This document shows positions 51,724 to 61,069 of a stretch of 64,000 nucleotides of DNA, one piece after another. The stretch is from Acidobacteriaceae bacterium (lineage in GTDB: Bacteria > Acidobacteriota > Terriglobia > Terriglobales > Acidobacteriaceae), in NCBI GenBank assembly GCA_030041045.1, contig JASHOQ010000038.1, positions 1 through 64,000 on the forward strand, read 5' to 3'. Position 1 is the stretch's first letter. Every line of letters starts with the position of its first letter. The notes beneath the pieces are model-generated. The model had not been told where the DNA came from, did no database searches, and saw nothing but the letters and a program-made list of their open reading frames with translations. The position numbers and the translations under genes are program-made.

Positions 51724-54177
51724 ATGCTGCCTCAGACTTTGCAGAGAGACATAAGTTACGCACTGCGCCAATTGCGTAAGTCCCCGGGATTTGCATTCAT
51801 CGCGGTGCTCACGCTTGCCCTCGGGATCGGCGCCAATACCGCCATCTTTTCGGTAGTCAACGCGGTGCTTCTCAAGCCGCTCGCTTATCCCGACGCTGAC
51901 CGCATCGTCCAATTTCTGTACCCCAACTCTCTCCTCGACAACATTACCTCCATCCCCGAGTTCCACTTCTATCAGAGGCAGACCGCTGTCTTCAAAGAAG
52001 TTGCAGCTTACGACTTTGCAGGCCCGGGCTTCAACGTCACCGGCGAGCGCCCCGAGCAGGTCCGCGGCCTTCACGTTACAGAGGGTTTTTTCCGCCTCTT
52101 CGGGGTACGGATGGCGCTGGGACGCGCATTCACCCGGCAAGAAGATTTGCCCAACGGCGGCAAAGTGGTGGTGTTGAGTTATGGTCTCTGGCAACGGAGG
52201 TTCAACGGCGATCCATCCATAGTCGGAAAATCGCTCTCGCTGGGCAACGAGGCTTACACCATTGTAGGTGTGGTTGGAAAAGATTTTGTTTTCTACCCAG
52301 AGGCGGACATCTGGTTGCCATTTCAGTTTGCCGCGGTCAGCGAAGATCAGAATCACTTCTTTTTGGCGGCGGGAATGCTCAAGCCTGGAGTCTCGGTGGC
52401 GCAGGCAAACGCGAAATTGATGGAAGCGGCGCCGCAATATCACCGCGACTTCCCGCGTACCAATCCACGACGTCAGTTTGCCGTTGGACCCTTGCGCGAT
52501 TCTCTCGTCGGCGGCGTGCGCAACTCGCTTCTGGTGTTGCTGGCGGCGGTCAGCCTGGTGTTATTGATCGCGTGCGCCAATGTCGCCAATCTTCTGTTGG
52601 TGCGCGCAACGGTACGCACGCGGGAATTTGCAATCCGCGCAGCTCTTGGAGCCAACCGCTCGCGTATTATTCGACAACTGCTTACTGAAAGCATGTTGCT
52701 GTCCTTCGCCGGCGGCATTCTTGGCCTGGCTTTTGGTTTTGCTGGTGTGCGTGCTCTGCTGACCGTCAGCCCCGCAAGTCTTCCCCGCATCGGCGAAAAC
52801 GGCTCGGCCGTCGGCCTCGATTGGCGCTTGCTTGCCTTCACCGTCGCTATTTCCCTACTTACGGGCATTCTCTTTGGGCTGTTTCCAGCGCTTAACACCT
52901 CGCGCACCGACCTAAACTCCACTTTGAAGGAGAGCAGTAGCCGCTCCGGAACTGGATTCCGTCAAGGCAAGACCCGTTCGCTGCTGGTTGTCGGCGAGGT
53001 TTCGCTCGCGCTGGTACTCGTAATTGCCGCGGCGCTTCTTATCCGCACGATGATCGCCCTGCACGGCGTGAGTCCAGGCTTCGATTCTCATAACGTTCTT
53101 ACATTGGAGATGTCGCTCAACGGCGACCATTATCAGAAAACCTCGGACGTCGCCAAGCTATCGCGGGATGGGCGCGACCGGCTAGGTGCAATCCCCGGAG
53201 TGGAGGCTGCGGCCACCGCGTTCTGGCTGCCGATCGAGGTCGGAGACGGTCTGCCGTTCCAAATCCTTGGACGGCCGAACAGCAGAGATTGCTGTGGGAG
53301 CCGATGGATGAGCGTTTCCCCTGGCTATCTGAGTCTCTTCAAGATTCCCATCCTGAAGGGACGCGACATCAGCGAAAACGATACTGCAACCGCACCTCAA
53401 GTCGCCCTCATCAATCAGGCTTTGGCAAACAAATTCTGGCCGCATGAAGATCCTTTAGGTCAACACATCCTGATCGGGAAGACATTGGGACCCGAGTTTG
53501 AGACGGAGATGGCGCGCGAGATCGTAGGTATCGTCGGAGACACGCATAATACAGGCTTGGGTCAGGTTCCAGATCCGCTGATCGTCGTGCCCATGGCACA
53601 GGTTCCGGACCCTTACACTGCCGTATACAACGATGCTCAACCGCTCATTTGGGTGGTGCGTACCCAAGGTGACCCGCTGAGATTCATCGCCGCGGTAACT
53701 GAGCAACTGCGTTTGGCTAGCGACGGATTCCCGGTGTCTCATATCCGAACCATGGACGAGGTGATGGGGCGGTCCACTGCGCAACAAAACTTCAACGTGC
53801 TCCTGCTCTCGATCTTCGGTGCGGTCGCGTTGTTCCTCGCCGCTATTGGCATTTCCGGGCTTATGGCGTACTCCGTCACGCAGCGCACCCACGAGATCGG
53901 CATCCGCATGGCCCTCGGCGCGGATCGCTCCGTCATCCGTAATTTGGTTATCTGGCAGGGTATGAGGCTGGCCCTTCTGGGTATTATTCTTGGAATCGGG
54001 GCAGCGCTGGGGTTAACGAGATTCATTGCTACTCTCCTCTTCGGCGTCAAGCCCTGGGATCCCGCCGTGTTTGCATCGGCGCCATTCATTCTTGCCGCCA
54101 TCGCTTTATTCGCGGTGTGGTTGCCTGCCGAACGCGCCTCCAAGCTCGATCCCATAGAGGCTGTGCGCACGGAGTAA
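51724..54177 (+). CDS. ADOP-type orphan ABC permease (MacB/FtsX-like)
   Basis: An 817-residue inner-membrane protein of the Acidobacterial duplicated orphan permease type. It starts [20 protein letters not shown] followed by the first helix with [20 protein letters not shown]. Two MacB periplasmic plus FtsX modules occur: helices near residues 260-390 ([20 protein letters not shown] and [19 protein letters not shown]) and again 680-810 ([15 protein letters not shown] and [15 protein letters not shown]). No ATPase gene accompanies it, as usual for this family. Transported substrates are unknown; peptides, lipoproteins or macrolides are possible. It lies between the GH38 gene and a GH38 tail relic. 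Confidence 0.92.
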   Translation: MLPQTLQRDISYALRQLRKSPGFAFIAVLTLALGIGANTAIFSVVNAVLLKPLAYPDADRIVQFLYPNSLLDNITSIPEFHFYQRQTAVFKEVAAYDFAGPGFNVTGERPEQVRGLHVTEGFFRLFGVRMALGRAFTRQEDLPNGGKVVVLSYGLWQRRFNGDPSIVGKSLSLGNEAYTIVGVVGKDFVFYPEADIWLPFQFAAVSEDQNHFFLAAGMLKPGVSVAQANAKLMEAAPQYHRDFPRTNPRRQFAVGPLRDSLVGGVRNSLLVLLAAVSLVLLIACANVANLLLVRATVRTREFAIRAALGANRSRIIRQLLTESMLLSFAGGILGLAFGFAGVRALLTVSPASLPRIGENGSAVGLDWRLLAFTVAISLLTGILFGLFPALNTSRTDLNSTLKESSSRSGTGFRQGKTRSLLVVGEVSLALVLVIAAALLIRTMIALHGVSPGFDSHNVLTLEMSLNGDHYQKTSDVAKLSRDGRDRLGAIPGVEAAATAFWLPIEVGDGLPFQILGRPNSRDCCGSRWMSVSPGYLSLFKIPILKGRDISENDTATAPQVALINQALANKFWPHEDPLGQHILIGKTLGPEFETEMAREIVGIVGDTHNTGLGQVPDPLIVVPMAQVPDPYTAVYNDAQPLIWVVRTQGDPLRFIAAVTEQLRLASDGFPVSHIRTMDEVMGRSTAQQNFNVLLLSIFGAVALFLAAIGISGLMAYSVTQRTHEIGIRMALGADRSVIRNLVIWQGMRLALLGIILGIGAALGLTRFIATLLFGVKPWDPAVFASAPFILAAIALFAVWLPAERASKLDPIEAVRTE

Positions 54178-54190
54178 CCCAAACGGCTGG

Positions 54191-54368
54191 GTTTGGCGTT
54201 ATCCGGTTATTTGGCGCGTCGGAAGCGATTCTGGCATGGAGAAACAACGTACCTGTCAAAATCTGGCGTAGCCACCTGCGCGAGCAACCGCTTGAGCGAA
54301 TCGGCGAGCGAGTGGACGCGCCCGCGTGGGAATTAATCACCCTGCGCATCGAACCCCGGGGCACGTAG
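54191..54368 (+). pseudogene. Relic of the 3' end of a second GH38 gene
   Basis: The last about 58 codons encode VIRLFGASEAILAWRNNVP, then KIWRSHLREQPLERIGERVD and PAWELITLRIEP, matching the C-terminus of the GH38 enzyme ending at 51626. By eye about five mismatches occur in roughly 97 bases (51516-51613 against 54259-54355), while the start of the relic has a small deletion. It begins 14 bases after the ADOP stop, has no start codon of its own, and ends at TAG 54366. It is a leftover of a tandem duplication. Confidence 0.8.
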
Positions 54369-54387
54369 GGACGCTGCGATCGCGATT

Positions 54388-55179
54388 TCAGGCCCGCGTG
54401 ACGCTGATCCCGAGCTTTTCGAAGGGGGCAATCGCCGAAGCCCGTACGCCGGAATCGGTAATCAACTGATCGATTTCCTTGGTCGGACAAAGCAGATATT
54501 TACTCGCAGTTCCGAGCTTGCTGTGATCAGCCACCGCCACTTTTAGTTTGGCATGTTGCACCAGTTTGCGAAGGACTTCGGCCTCCGCAGGGTTGGTGCA
54601 TGTCAAACCTTTTTTGGCGTCGATGCCGTCCACGCCGATGAACATAATGTCGGAAAAAAGCATCTCGGCCGCAGCCGTCGCGAGGGGACCCACCAGAGTG
54701 AACCAACTCCCGCGCAGGTGTCCACCGGTGACAATCACCTCGATATCTTTCCGGTTACTCAACTCCATTGCCACGTTGACCGTATTGGTAATGATCGAGA
54801 TGTCGGAAAGCACCTTCAGGCAGCGCACTACCTCGGTGGTTGTCGTGCCCCCGCTCAAGGCAACGGTCTGCCCTGTCGACACAAGGGCAGCCGCCGCGAG
54901 CGCGATCCGGCGCTTCTCCTCGGCGAAACTGCTTACTCTGTCCTGGAAGGAAGTGTCGTGCCGAAACGGTTCGTAGAATAACGGTCCAATGGGGACAGCT
55001 CCGCCGCGCGTGCGCCTCAGAAGCGACCGATTTTCCAGGTCCTCGAGGTCGCGACGGATGGTTGCAATCGACGCGCCGAGCGTAGCGCAGAGCTCCTCGA
55101 CGGCGACATTGCCCGTCTCCTGCAGACGGCGAAGAATGAACTCGTGGCGTGCGACGAGATTATCGGTCTTTGGAGGCAT
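54388..55179 (-). CDS. DeoR/GlpR-family sugar-responsive transcriptional regulator
   Basis: A 263-residue regulator. The N-terminal winged helix has HEFILRRLQETGNVAVEELC, TLGASIATIRRDLEDLE and LRRTRGGAV, the DeoR signature. The C-terminal sensor domain (about 75-245) has LSGGTTTTEVVRCL, ITNTVNVAMEL, FIGVDGIDAKKGLTC and VADHSKLG, which bind phosphorylated sugars in this family. It is divergent from the transporter-ROK-GH29 genes, 312 bases apart, and is their likely repressor, possibly also for GH38 and the isomerase. The inducer is probably a hexose phosphate produced by the ROK kinase; this is inference. Confidence 0.93.
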   Translation of the reverse strand: MPPKTDNLVARHEFILRRLQETGNVAVEELCATLGASIATIRRDLEDLENRSLLRRTRGGAVPIGPLFYEPFRHDTSFQDRVSSFAEEKRRIALAAAALVSTGQTVALSGGTTTTEVVRCLKVLSDISIITNTVNVAMELSNRKDIEVIVTGGHLRGSWFTLVGPLATAAAEMLFSDIMFIGVDGIDAKKGLTCTNPAEAEVLRKLVQHAKLKVAVADHSKLGTASKYLLCPTKEIDQLITDSGVRASAIAPFEKLGISVTRA

Positions 55180-55491
55180 ACGGTTAGCGTATCAAAGCCG
55201 TTGGCATGCACCTGAGCTTTGCCGAATGACTGCTCATGATTGCGCGGTCATTAAAATTGATTTATATGGCATGTTACAATCATCACTCTGGTAGAGAACC
55301 CGCGTCGGACGCGCACGAAAGGAAAGCGTGCGGGGATTTGTTTTCTCGCGATTATGCCCGTGGAATCTTTCGATTTGCGGGCAGAGCGGGAGTTGTTTTC
55401 TGCACGGTTTGCCTGTCGGGATGTGATTGTAGTGTACGTTTCTTGCGGAAGATTCCTGGAACTCGTCACGGTCGAAGGGAAGGAATGACCG
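55180..55491. promoter_or_regulatory. Divergent region between DeoR regulator and transporter operon
   Basis: No gene is visible. It must hold the two divergent promoters. TTACAATCATC (55274-55284) and TTAAAATTGATTT (55251-55263) resemble the CAATCG-type words found before GH38 and the isomerase and are candidate DeoR sites. The leader to the transporter ATG contains AAGGAATGACCG as ribosome binding region. Confidence 0.4.
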
Positions 55492-56505
55492 ATGAGCAGT
55501 AGAGTCTATGGCATGTTGATCCTCATCGTGGCGGGAGTAACGAACGCCAGTTTTACTTTGCCGATGAAGTATGCGCGGAAATGGGCCTGGGAGAACATCT
55601 GGCTCGCCTGGACCGTCGTTGCGCTCATTCTCTTTCCCACCGTTACGGCGCTCATCACCGTTCCGCATCTTGCCATGGTTTACAACTCGGAGACGCTCAA
55701 GACACTTCTTGAAGTTTGCGCGTTCGGAGCGGGTTGGGGGGTGGCGCAGGTGCTGTTTGGCCTTGCCGTCGACCTGATTGGCATTGCGTTGACGTTTTCT
55801 GTGGTTCTCGGGACATCTGCCGCCGTGGGCACTCTCGTTCCCATGATTCTGTTGCACGGCGATCGTCTCCTGAGCCGCGCAGGGCTTGCTGTATTCGCCG
55901 CAGTCGCTCTTGTGCTGACGGGTGTGCTGCTATGCGCGGCCGCAGGGCGCATGCGCGAAAGAGCGATTGCGAGCGGCGCGGATTCTCAGGGGAAAGCTTC
56001 GCTTGGTCTGATTCTCGCAATTCTGTGCGGGCTCGGGGCATCTTTCGTCAATTTTGGAGTGGCCTTTGGCACACCCTTGATTGTCGTCGCGCGTTCCCTG
56101 GGCGCGAGCCCGTTGAATGCGACCAACGCCGTTTGGCTGCCGCTGATGCTCTCCGGCGCCATTCCAAATGCTTTGTATTGCGCATTCCTTCTGAAGACGA
56201 ACCGTACCGCGTCCAGGTACAGCGACGGGCATTCGCATTGGGCGCTGGCCTTTGTCATGGGAGCTTGCTGGTTTGGGAGCACGCTTCTCTATGGCCTGGC
56301 AGCCGTGGAACTTGGTTCATGGGGCCCGGTCATCGGCTGGCCGCTGTTCATGTCGCTCATCGTAATCACTGCAAGCATGCTGGGAATGCTCACCGGGGAA
56401 TGGACCAACGCCGGGTCCAGACCAATGCGGATTCAATGGACGGGCGTACTGTTTCTCGTGCTTGCCGTTTTTGTTCTCGCTGGGTCGAGCCGTTACTTGC
56501 AGTGA
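55492..56505 (+). CDS. RhaT-family sugar:proton symporter-like transporter
   Basis: A 337-residue membrane protein with ten predicted helices, of the L-rhamnose-proton symporter (DMT superfamily) type. FTLPMKYARKWAWENIWLAW near residues 21-40 is the family signature; a second FVNFGVAFG and the C-terminal GMLTGEWTNAG also match. Family members carry L-rhamnose or related 6-deoxyhexoses. Here the neighbours are an alpha-fucosidase and a ROK kinase, so fucose or mannose is an equally likely cargo. It is first in an operon with 24 and 19 base gaps to the next two genes. Confidence 0.88.
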   Translation: MSSRVYGMLILIVAGVTNASFTLPMKYARKWAWENIWLAWTVVALILFPTVTALITVPHLAMVYNSETLKTLLEVCAFGAGWGVAQVLFGLAVDLIGIALTFSVVLGTSAAVGTLVPMILLHGDRLLSRAGLAVFAAVALVLTGVLLCAAAGRMRERAIASGADSQGKASLGLILAILCGLGASFVNFGVAFGTPLIVVARSLGASPLNATNAVWLPLMLSGAIPNALYCAFLLKTNRTASRYSDGHSHWALAFVMGACWFGSTLLYGLAAVELGSWGPVIGWPLFMSLIVITASMLGMLTGEWTNAGSRPMRIQWTGVLFLVLAVFVLAGSSRYLQ

Positions 56506-56529
56506 AAACAACTCTGGAGATGAAATTCT

Positions 56530-57474
56530 ATGCTGGCCTTGGCGCTCGACATGGGCGGTACTCACATTGGTTGTGGGATTCTGGACGATGAGACACTTCT
56601 TCGTTCTTCGTCGCTCGATTCGCAACGGGCAGAGTCGCTGAGCTCTCTTCTGCCGTGCATCGAGAGCGCGCTCCGAGACCTTCTGAAACAAACTGGGGTA
56701 TCGGCGGAACAGTGCGCTGGGCTGGCGATTGGATTTCCCGGAATTGTCGATGTCCGTGAGGGCAAGATTCTCTCGACATTGAAGAAATATGAAGATGCAA
56801 TCGAACTCGATCTCGAGCGATGGGCAAGGGATAGGTTCGGCCTTCGGCTCCGTATGGAGAACGACGCGCGGATGGCTCTGCTGGGCGAACAGTACGCCGG
56901 CGCGGCAAGAGATTCGCGAGACTTGGTGATGATCACGCTGGGAACCGGGATCGGTGGCGCGGCGATGATCATGGGAAAGCTGCTACGCGGCGCTCATGCC
57001 CAGGCCGGCTGCCTTGGCGGTCATTTGCCCGTAGATTTCCGCGGGCATCCATGCACCTGCGGAAACATTGGATGTGCTGAAGCTGAAGCCGCCGGCTGGT
57101 CGTTGCCGCGCATCGCACGCGAGATGCCCGGATTCGAAGGATCGAGATTGTCAAGCCTTTCCGATCTCGATTTTCGGGCGCTTTTCGAATGGGCCGATTG
57201 CGGAGACGACGTGGCGCGGTCAGTGCGGGAGCATTGCCTGAGAGTGTGGGCCGCGAATGCGGTGGCGCTCATACACGCGTATGACCCGGAAGTGGTCGTC
57301 ATAGGAGGAGGGGTGATGCAAAGCGCCTCGGTCATCCTGCGCTTTGTGCAGGAGTATGTAAAGAAGCACGCCTGGACCTGCTGGGGAACTCCGCAGGTAC
57401 GCGCGGCAAAGTTAGGTGGAAATGCTGCCCTTCATGGGGCGACGCCGCTTCTATCAGAAAACCTTCATCCGTAA
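56530..57474 (+). CDS. ROK-family sugar kinase
   Basis: A 314-residue cytoplasmic kinase of the repressor-ORF-kinase family. The ATP site LALDMGGTHIG is at the N-terminus; GLAIGFPGIVD and ITLGTGIGGAAM follow. The ROK zinc signature is CTCGNIGCAEAEA from Cys175, and ENDARMALLGE supplies the catalytic Asp. HLPVDFRGHPCTCGN is close to glucokinases and mannokinases. In the operon it follows the transporter, 24 bases, and precedes the fucosidase, 19 bases. With the isomerase downstream, a mannokinase role (mannose to mannose-6-phosphate) is a plausible reading; glucose is the alternative. Confidence 0.9.
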   Translation: MLALALDMGGTHIGCGILDDETLLRSSSLDSQRAESLSSLLPCIESALRDLLKQTGVSAEQCAGLAIGFPGIVDVREGKILSTLKKYEDAIELDLERWARDRFGLRLRMENDARMALLGEQYAGAARDSRDLVMITLGTGIGGAAMIMGKLLRGAHAQAGCLGGHLPVDFRGHPCTCGNIGCAEAEAAGWSLPRIAREMPGFEGSRLSSLSDLDFRALFEWADCGDDVARSVREHCLRVWAANAVALIHAYDPEVVVIGGGVMQSASVILRFVQEYVKKHAWTCWGTPQVRAAKLGGNAALHGATPLLSENLHP

Positions 57475-57493
57475 CTCGGGGGAATGATCTTGC

Positions 57494-58951
57494 ATGACGA
57501 CGAGGAGAGAGCTTCTTCGATTTGCCGCTCAGGCTGCAACCGCTACGGTGCTTACCGATCATGGGGCGAGTGCTACGGCGGAGAATCGGGTCCAGTCAAC
57601 GCCCGCGCGTCGCGATCGCCCGCTGCTTGAGCTGCAGCAGCGATTCGTGGATTTGCGTTTCGGTATGTTCCTGCACTTTAACATGGCGACATTTCAGGAT
57701 CGCGAGTGGGGCGATCCGACCTCGCCGCCCGATCTGTTTCATCCCACGGATCTGGATACGGATCAATGGGCAGCAGCAGCGCGGTCGGCCAACATGACCT
57801 GGGGATGCCTGACCTGCCGCCACCACGACGGCTTCTGTATCTGGCCAACAGGAACGAAGGCGGCCAGTGTGAGGCAAAAGTCTTCTCCAATCGACGTCGT
57901 GCGCGCTTATGCGGATTCGTTTCGCCGGGCCGGGTTGCGCGTGGGTCTCTACTACTCGATTTTGTCGCTGCGCGACGATATCCGGCACTTCAACGTGACG
58001 TCGGCAAAGATCGAGCTCATGAAGAATCAACTCTCGGAGTTGCTCACCGGTTACGGCGAAATTGACATCCTCATCACCGATGGTTGGGACGCGCCGTGGA
58101 GCCGCATCACTTACACGGAGGTTCCGTACCGCGAGATATACGAGCACGTCAAGAATCTTCAACCCAACTGCCTGCTGTGCGATCTCAACGCCAGCCAATA
58201 CCCGACTGGCGGCCTCTACTATTCCGATGTGAAAACGTTTGAACAGAATGCCGGTCAGAAGGTCCCGGAGGGCAGCGACGTACCGGCGCTTTCCTGTGTG
58301 ACGCTTACGGACAACTGGTTTTGGAAGCAGAGAGACTTGAACGGAGGCCTGAAGGACGTGGCGACTGTCGTCGACGAGTGGCTGGTTCCTTTGAATCGCC
58401 GGCACTGCAACCTGATTCTGAATGCTCCTCCGACGCGTGAAGGACGCCTCTCACCCAATGTTGTAAGCCGGCTGGAAGAGATCGGGAGGGCGTGGAAGCA
58501 TCCCGGGCCGATGCCGGAGCTTCGCGAGCACGTTGTAATCACGACGCCGAACCTTGCTACCGGCAAGCCGATTCATGCCAGCTCTTACCCGGATACGGTA
58601 GGACCGGACCTGGCGAATGACGGTGACTTTCGATCGAGCTGGCACCCCGATGAAGGGCAGACCTCGGGATGGCTCGAGGTGGACTTAGAGAAGTATGAAG
58701 CTTTCAATGTTGTCTCAATGTTCGAGCCCGTTGGCACGGAGAATAGCTATCCGCAGAGCCGCATCCGGAGCTATCGGTTTGAATACTGGAACCGTGCGAG
58801 TTGGATCACTTTGGCAGGCGGCGAAACACCCACCCCGACAACAATTCATCGCGTTGCGCGTGTGTCATCGCAAAGAGTGCGCCTCCTTCTCGAGGGCAGC
58901 GCAGAAATGCCGCATATAGCCGAGATTGGCGTGTACGACGAGCCAGGCTAG
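57494..58951 (+). CDS. GH29 alpha-L-fucosidase with CBM32-like tail, Tat-exported
   Basis: A 485-residue enzyme. The N-terminus MTTRRELLRFAAQAA is a twin-arginine signal. The GH29 catalytic barrel (about 45-335) shows FVDLRFGMFLHFNMAT, TCRHHDGFCIWPT and SSPIDVVRAYADSFRRAGLR, as in alpha-fucosidases; the nucleophile is probably Asp196 or Asp199 in DILITDGWDAPW. Residues about 350-485 look like an F5/8 type C (CBM32) galactose-binding-like sandwich (ATGKPIHASSYPD, SSWHPDEGQTSGWLEVDLEK). It would remove alpha-linked L-fucose from glycans in the periplasm or outside. It is the last gene of the transporter-kinase-fucosidase operon. Confidence 0.9.
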   Translation: MTTRRELLRFAAQAATATVLTDHGASATAENRVQSTPARRDRPLLELQQRFVDLRFGMFLHFNMATFQDREWGDPTSPPDLFHPTDLDTDQWAAAARSANMTWGCLTCRHHDGFCIWPTGTKAASVRQKSSPIDVVRAYADSFRRAGLRVGLYYSILSLRDDIRHFNVTSAKIELMKNQLSELLTGYGEIDILITDGWDAPWSRITYTEVPYREIYEHVKNLQPNCLLCDLNASQYPTGGLYYSDVKTFEQNAGQKVPEGSDVPALSCVTLTDNWFWKQRDLNGGLKDVATVVDEWLVPLNRRHCNLILNAPPTREGRLSPNVVSRLEEIGRAWKHPGPMPELREHVVITTPNLATGKPIHASSYPDTVGPDLANDGDFRSSWHPDEGQTSGWLEVDLEKYEAFNVVSMFEPVGTENSYPQSRIRSYRFEYWNRASWITLAGGETPTPTTIHRVARVSSQRVRLLLEGSAEMPHIAEIGVYDEPG

Positions 58952-59015
58952 GAGGGGACTGCCGGCAAACTGGATTTGGCTGTTTCTCGCCTGTTGCAAA
59001 ACTTATTTCCCTAAT

Positions 59016-59131
59016 GCATTTTCTGAGTAGCTGTATCCCGAAGACGGACAGCTGAGTCGACGCGACCAACAGGGAGCGGCGATCTTGCGAGGCAGTGAAA
59101 AGGACACAGTCACTCAGAAAATGCCGTAGCC
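59016..59131. repeat. Dispersed inverted-repeat element, family A, copy 2 (intact)
   Basis: A 116-base element after the fucosidase gene. The left end GCATTTTCTGAGTAGCTGT and the right end read backwards GCATTTTCTGAGTGACTGT form an inverted repeat (17 of 19), so it can fold into one long hairpin. It matches the split copy at 5634-5906. No coding sequence. The rest of the 58952-59320 gap holds the promoter region of the isomerase gene. Confidence 0.65.
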
Positions 59132-59185
59132 CGCCTGAAGATTCCAACACAATATGCGAGCGATTTAATCATTGTCACTCATTAA

Positions 59186-59213
59186 TAACAATCGAAATTG
59201 ACATATACAATCG
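59186..59213. promoter_or_regulatory. Candidate operator words before the isomerase gene
   Basis: TAACAATCG at 59186-59194 and TACAATCG at 59206-59213 are direct repeats with a 20-base period, next to a TTGACA at 59198-59203. Similar words occur before GH38 and the transporter operon. A spacing of about two helical turns fits binding of a dimeric or tetrameric DeoR-type regulator; the link is inference. Confidence 0.4.
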
Positions 59214-59320
59214 TAATATGCGACTCTGTTTGCAGTCGAAATCGGTTTTTCAAGCGCTGTGATGTCGGCATCGTTATGACAATAAAGACTTTATTTTGAC
59301 CAAGTGGAGTTCGGAGTCCG

Positions 59321-61069
59321 ATGCATCGAGCAAGCAATTACGACAAGTTCCCAATCGTGAGGGTGGGTGGGGGCGAGTACGAGAGCTGGGAGGGCTGGCT
59401 GGGGATTCTGGAACGGTTGAAGGCCTTTTCATCCTTGGAACGATGCACGATCAGTTTTGAATGCTATCCGGGAGTGTTTGAGCAGAAACTGGCCGGCGCT
59501 CTTTTGGAGGGTCTGCATCCTGAGAGCCTGATTGTCACGTCGGATCTGCTGAAGAGCCCCTCCGAAATTGAGCCCTTCGTTACCGGTGTACTGGGTGACG
59601 ACCCTGTCTTTGGCCGAATGAGTTCGATCGAGATCGGGGATTTTTTCGACAGCGCGAAGCTGGCCGGCGCGCAAGAGCAGGCTAGAAGCTGGAAGCAGGG
59701 ACTATTGATCATCATCGGCACGGGCGCGTCGCTGGTCGCCCCGGAGCCGGACTTGCTGGTGTATGCCGATCTGGCTCGATGGGAGATTCAGCAGCGGCAG
59801 CGGCGAAATGAGATCGGGAATCTGGGTGCCGAAAATCAGCAGGAGAGCCCGGGATTGAAATACAAGAGAGCTTTCTTCTTGGATTGGCGCGCTGCGGATC
59901 ATCTCAAGAAATCGCTGCTGGAGAAAATCGATTTCTGGCTTGACACGAATGGGGATATACCGAAACTCGTGACCGGGCGAGCCGTACGGGAGGGACTCAG
60001 ACAGGTTTCCCGCCGTCCTTTTCGGGTTGTTCCCTATTTCGATCCTGGGCCCTGGGGTGGGCATTGGATGGAGGAGGTGTGCGGCCTTGAGAAAGGCACG
60101 CCGAATTATGCCTGGTGCTTTGATTGTGTGCCCGAGGAAAACAGTTTGCTGCTCAACTTCGGGCGGACATCGATCGAGATTCCAGCCATGAACCTCACGC
60201 TTCTCTGTCCGCGTGAGTTGTTGGGCGATGCGGTACTCTCCCGGTTCGGCACGGAGTTCCCTATTCGCTTCGATTTTCTCGACACGATGGGTGGCGGAAA
60301 TCTATCGCTGCAGGTTCATCCGAAAACCCGATTCATACGCGAACATTTCGGCATGCAATACACGCAGGACGAGAGCTACTATTTGCTCGACGCCGGCGAC
60401 GACGGCAGCGTCTATCTCGGCCTTGAGAGTCATATCGACCAAGAGGCCATGACACGGGAATTGAAGCTGGCTCAGGATGACGGAGTGGCTTTCCGCGCCG
60501 AGAAATATGTAAACCGTTTTCCGGCTACGAAGCACGATCATTTCCTGATTCCGGCCGGCACCATCCACTGCTCGGGAAAGAACAGCATGGTTCTTGAGAT
60601 CAGCGCAACGCCGTATATCTTCACCTTCAAATTGTGGGACTGGGATCGGCTCGGCCTGAACGGTCAACCAAGGCCGATTCATATTGATTACGGCCTGGCA
60701 AATATCGATTGGAGCCGGGAAACAGAATGGGTGAGAAAAAATCTCATCAACCGAATTGAGCGACTCGGCGAGGGGCCAGGTTGGCGCGAGGAGCGCACAG
60801 GATTGCATGAATTGGAGTTCATTGAAACGCGTAGGCACTGGTTCACGGGCTCGACGCCCCACAACACACAGGGGACGGTCAATGTTCTCAATCTGGTTGA
60901 AGGCGAAGAGGTCGTCGTTGAAAGCCCGACAGGGGCTTTCGACCCATTCGTCGTTCACTATGTCGAAACCTTCATTGTGCCTGCATCGGTCGGCGAATAC
61001 TCAATCTCACCGACAGGACAATCCTTCGGAAAGCGATGCGGAACAATTAAAGCATTTGTGCGCTCATAG
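59321..61069 (+). CDS. manA: Class I mannose-6-phosphate isomerase with N-terminal extension
   Basis: A 582-residue protein. Residues about 225-582 are a type I phosphomannose isomerase: GPWGGHWMEE, LSLQVHPKTRFIREHFG (zinc ligands Gln and His), DESYYLLDAG and FLIPAGTIHCSGKNSMVLEIS (His ligand). It interconverts mannose-6-phosphate and fructose-6-phosphate in the cytoplasm. The first about 220 residues are an additional domain with LIIIGTGASLVAPEPDLLVY and YADLARWEIQQRQRRNE; it resembles the kinase-like front half of other about 580-residue isomerases, but I see no intact P-loop. The gene has its own upstream region after the fucosidase operon. Confidence 0.85.
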   Translation: MHRASNYDKFPIVRVGGGEYESWEGWLGILERLKAFSSLERCTISFECYPGVFEQKLAGALLEGLHPESLIVTSDLLKSPSEIEPFVTGVLGDDPVFGRMSSIEIGDFFDSAKLAGAQEQARSWKQGLLIIIGTGASLVAPEPDLLVYADLARWEIQQRQRRNEIGNLGAENQQESPGLKYKRAFFLDWRAADHLKKSLLEKIDFWLDTNGDIPKLVTGRAVREGLRQVSRRPFRVVPYFDPGPWGGHWMEEVCGLEKGTPNYAWCFDCVPEENSLLLNFGRTSIEIPAMNLTLLCPRELLGDAVLSRFGTEFPIRFDFLDTMGGGNLSLQVHPKTRFIREHFGMQYTQDESYYLLDAGDDGSVYLGLESHIDQEAMTRELKLAQDDGVAFRAEKYVNRFPATKHDHFLIPAGTIHCSGKNSMVLEISATPYIFTFKLWDWDRLGLNGQPRPIHIDYGLANIDWSRETEWVRKNLINRIERLGEGPGWREERTGLHELEFIETRRHWFTGSTPHNTQGTVNVLNLVEGEEVVVESPTGAFDPFVVHYVETFIVPASVGEYSISPTGQSFGKRCGTIKAFVRS

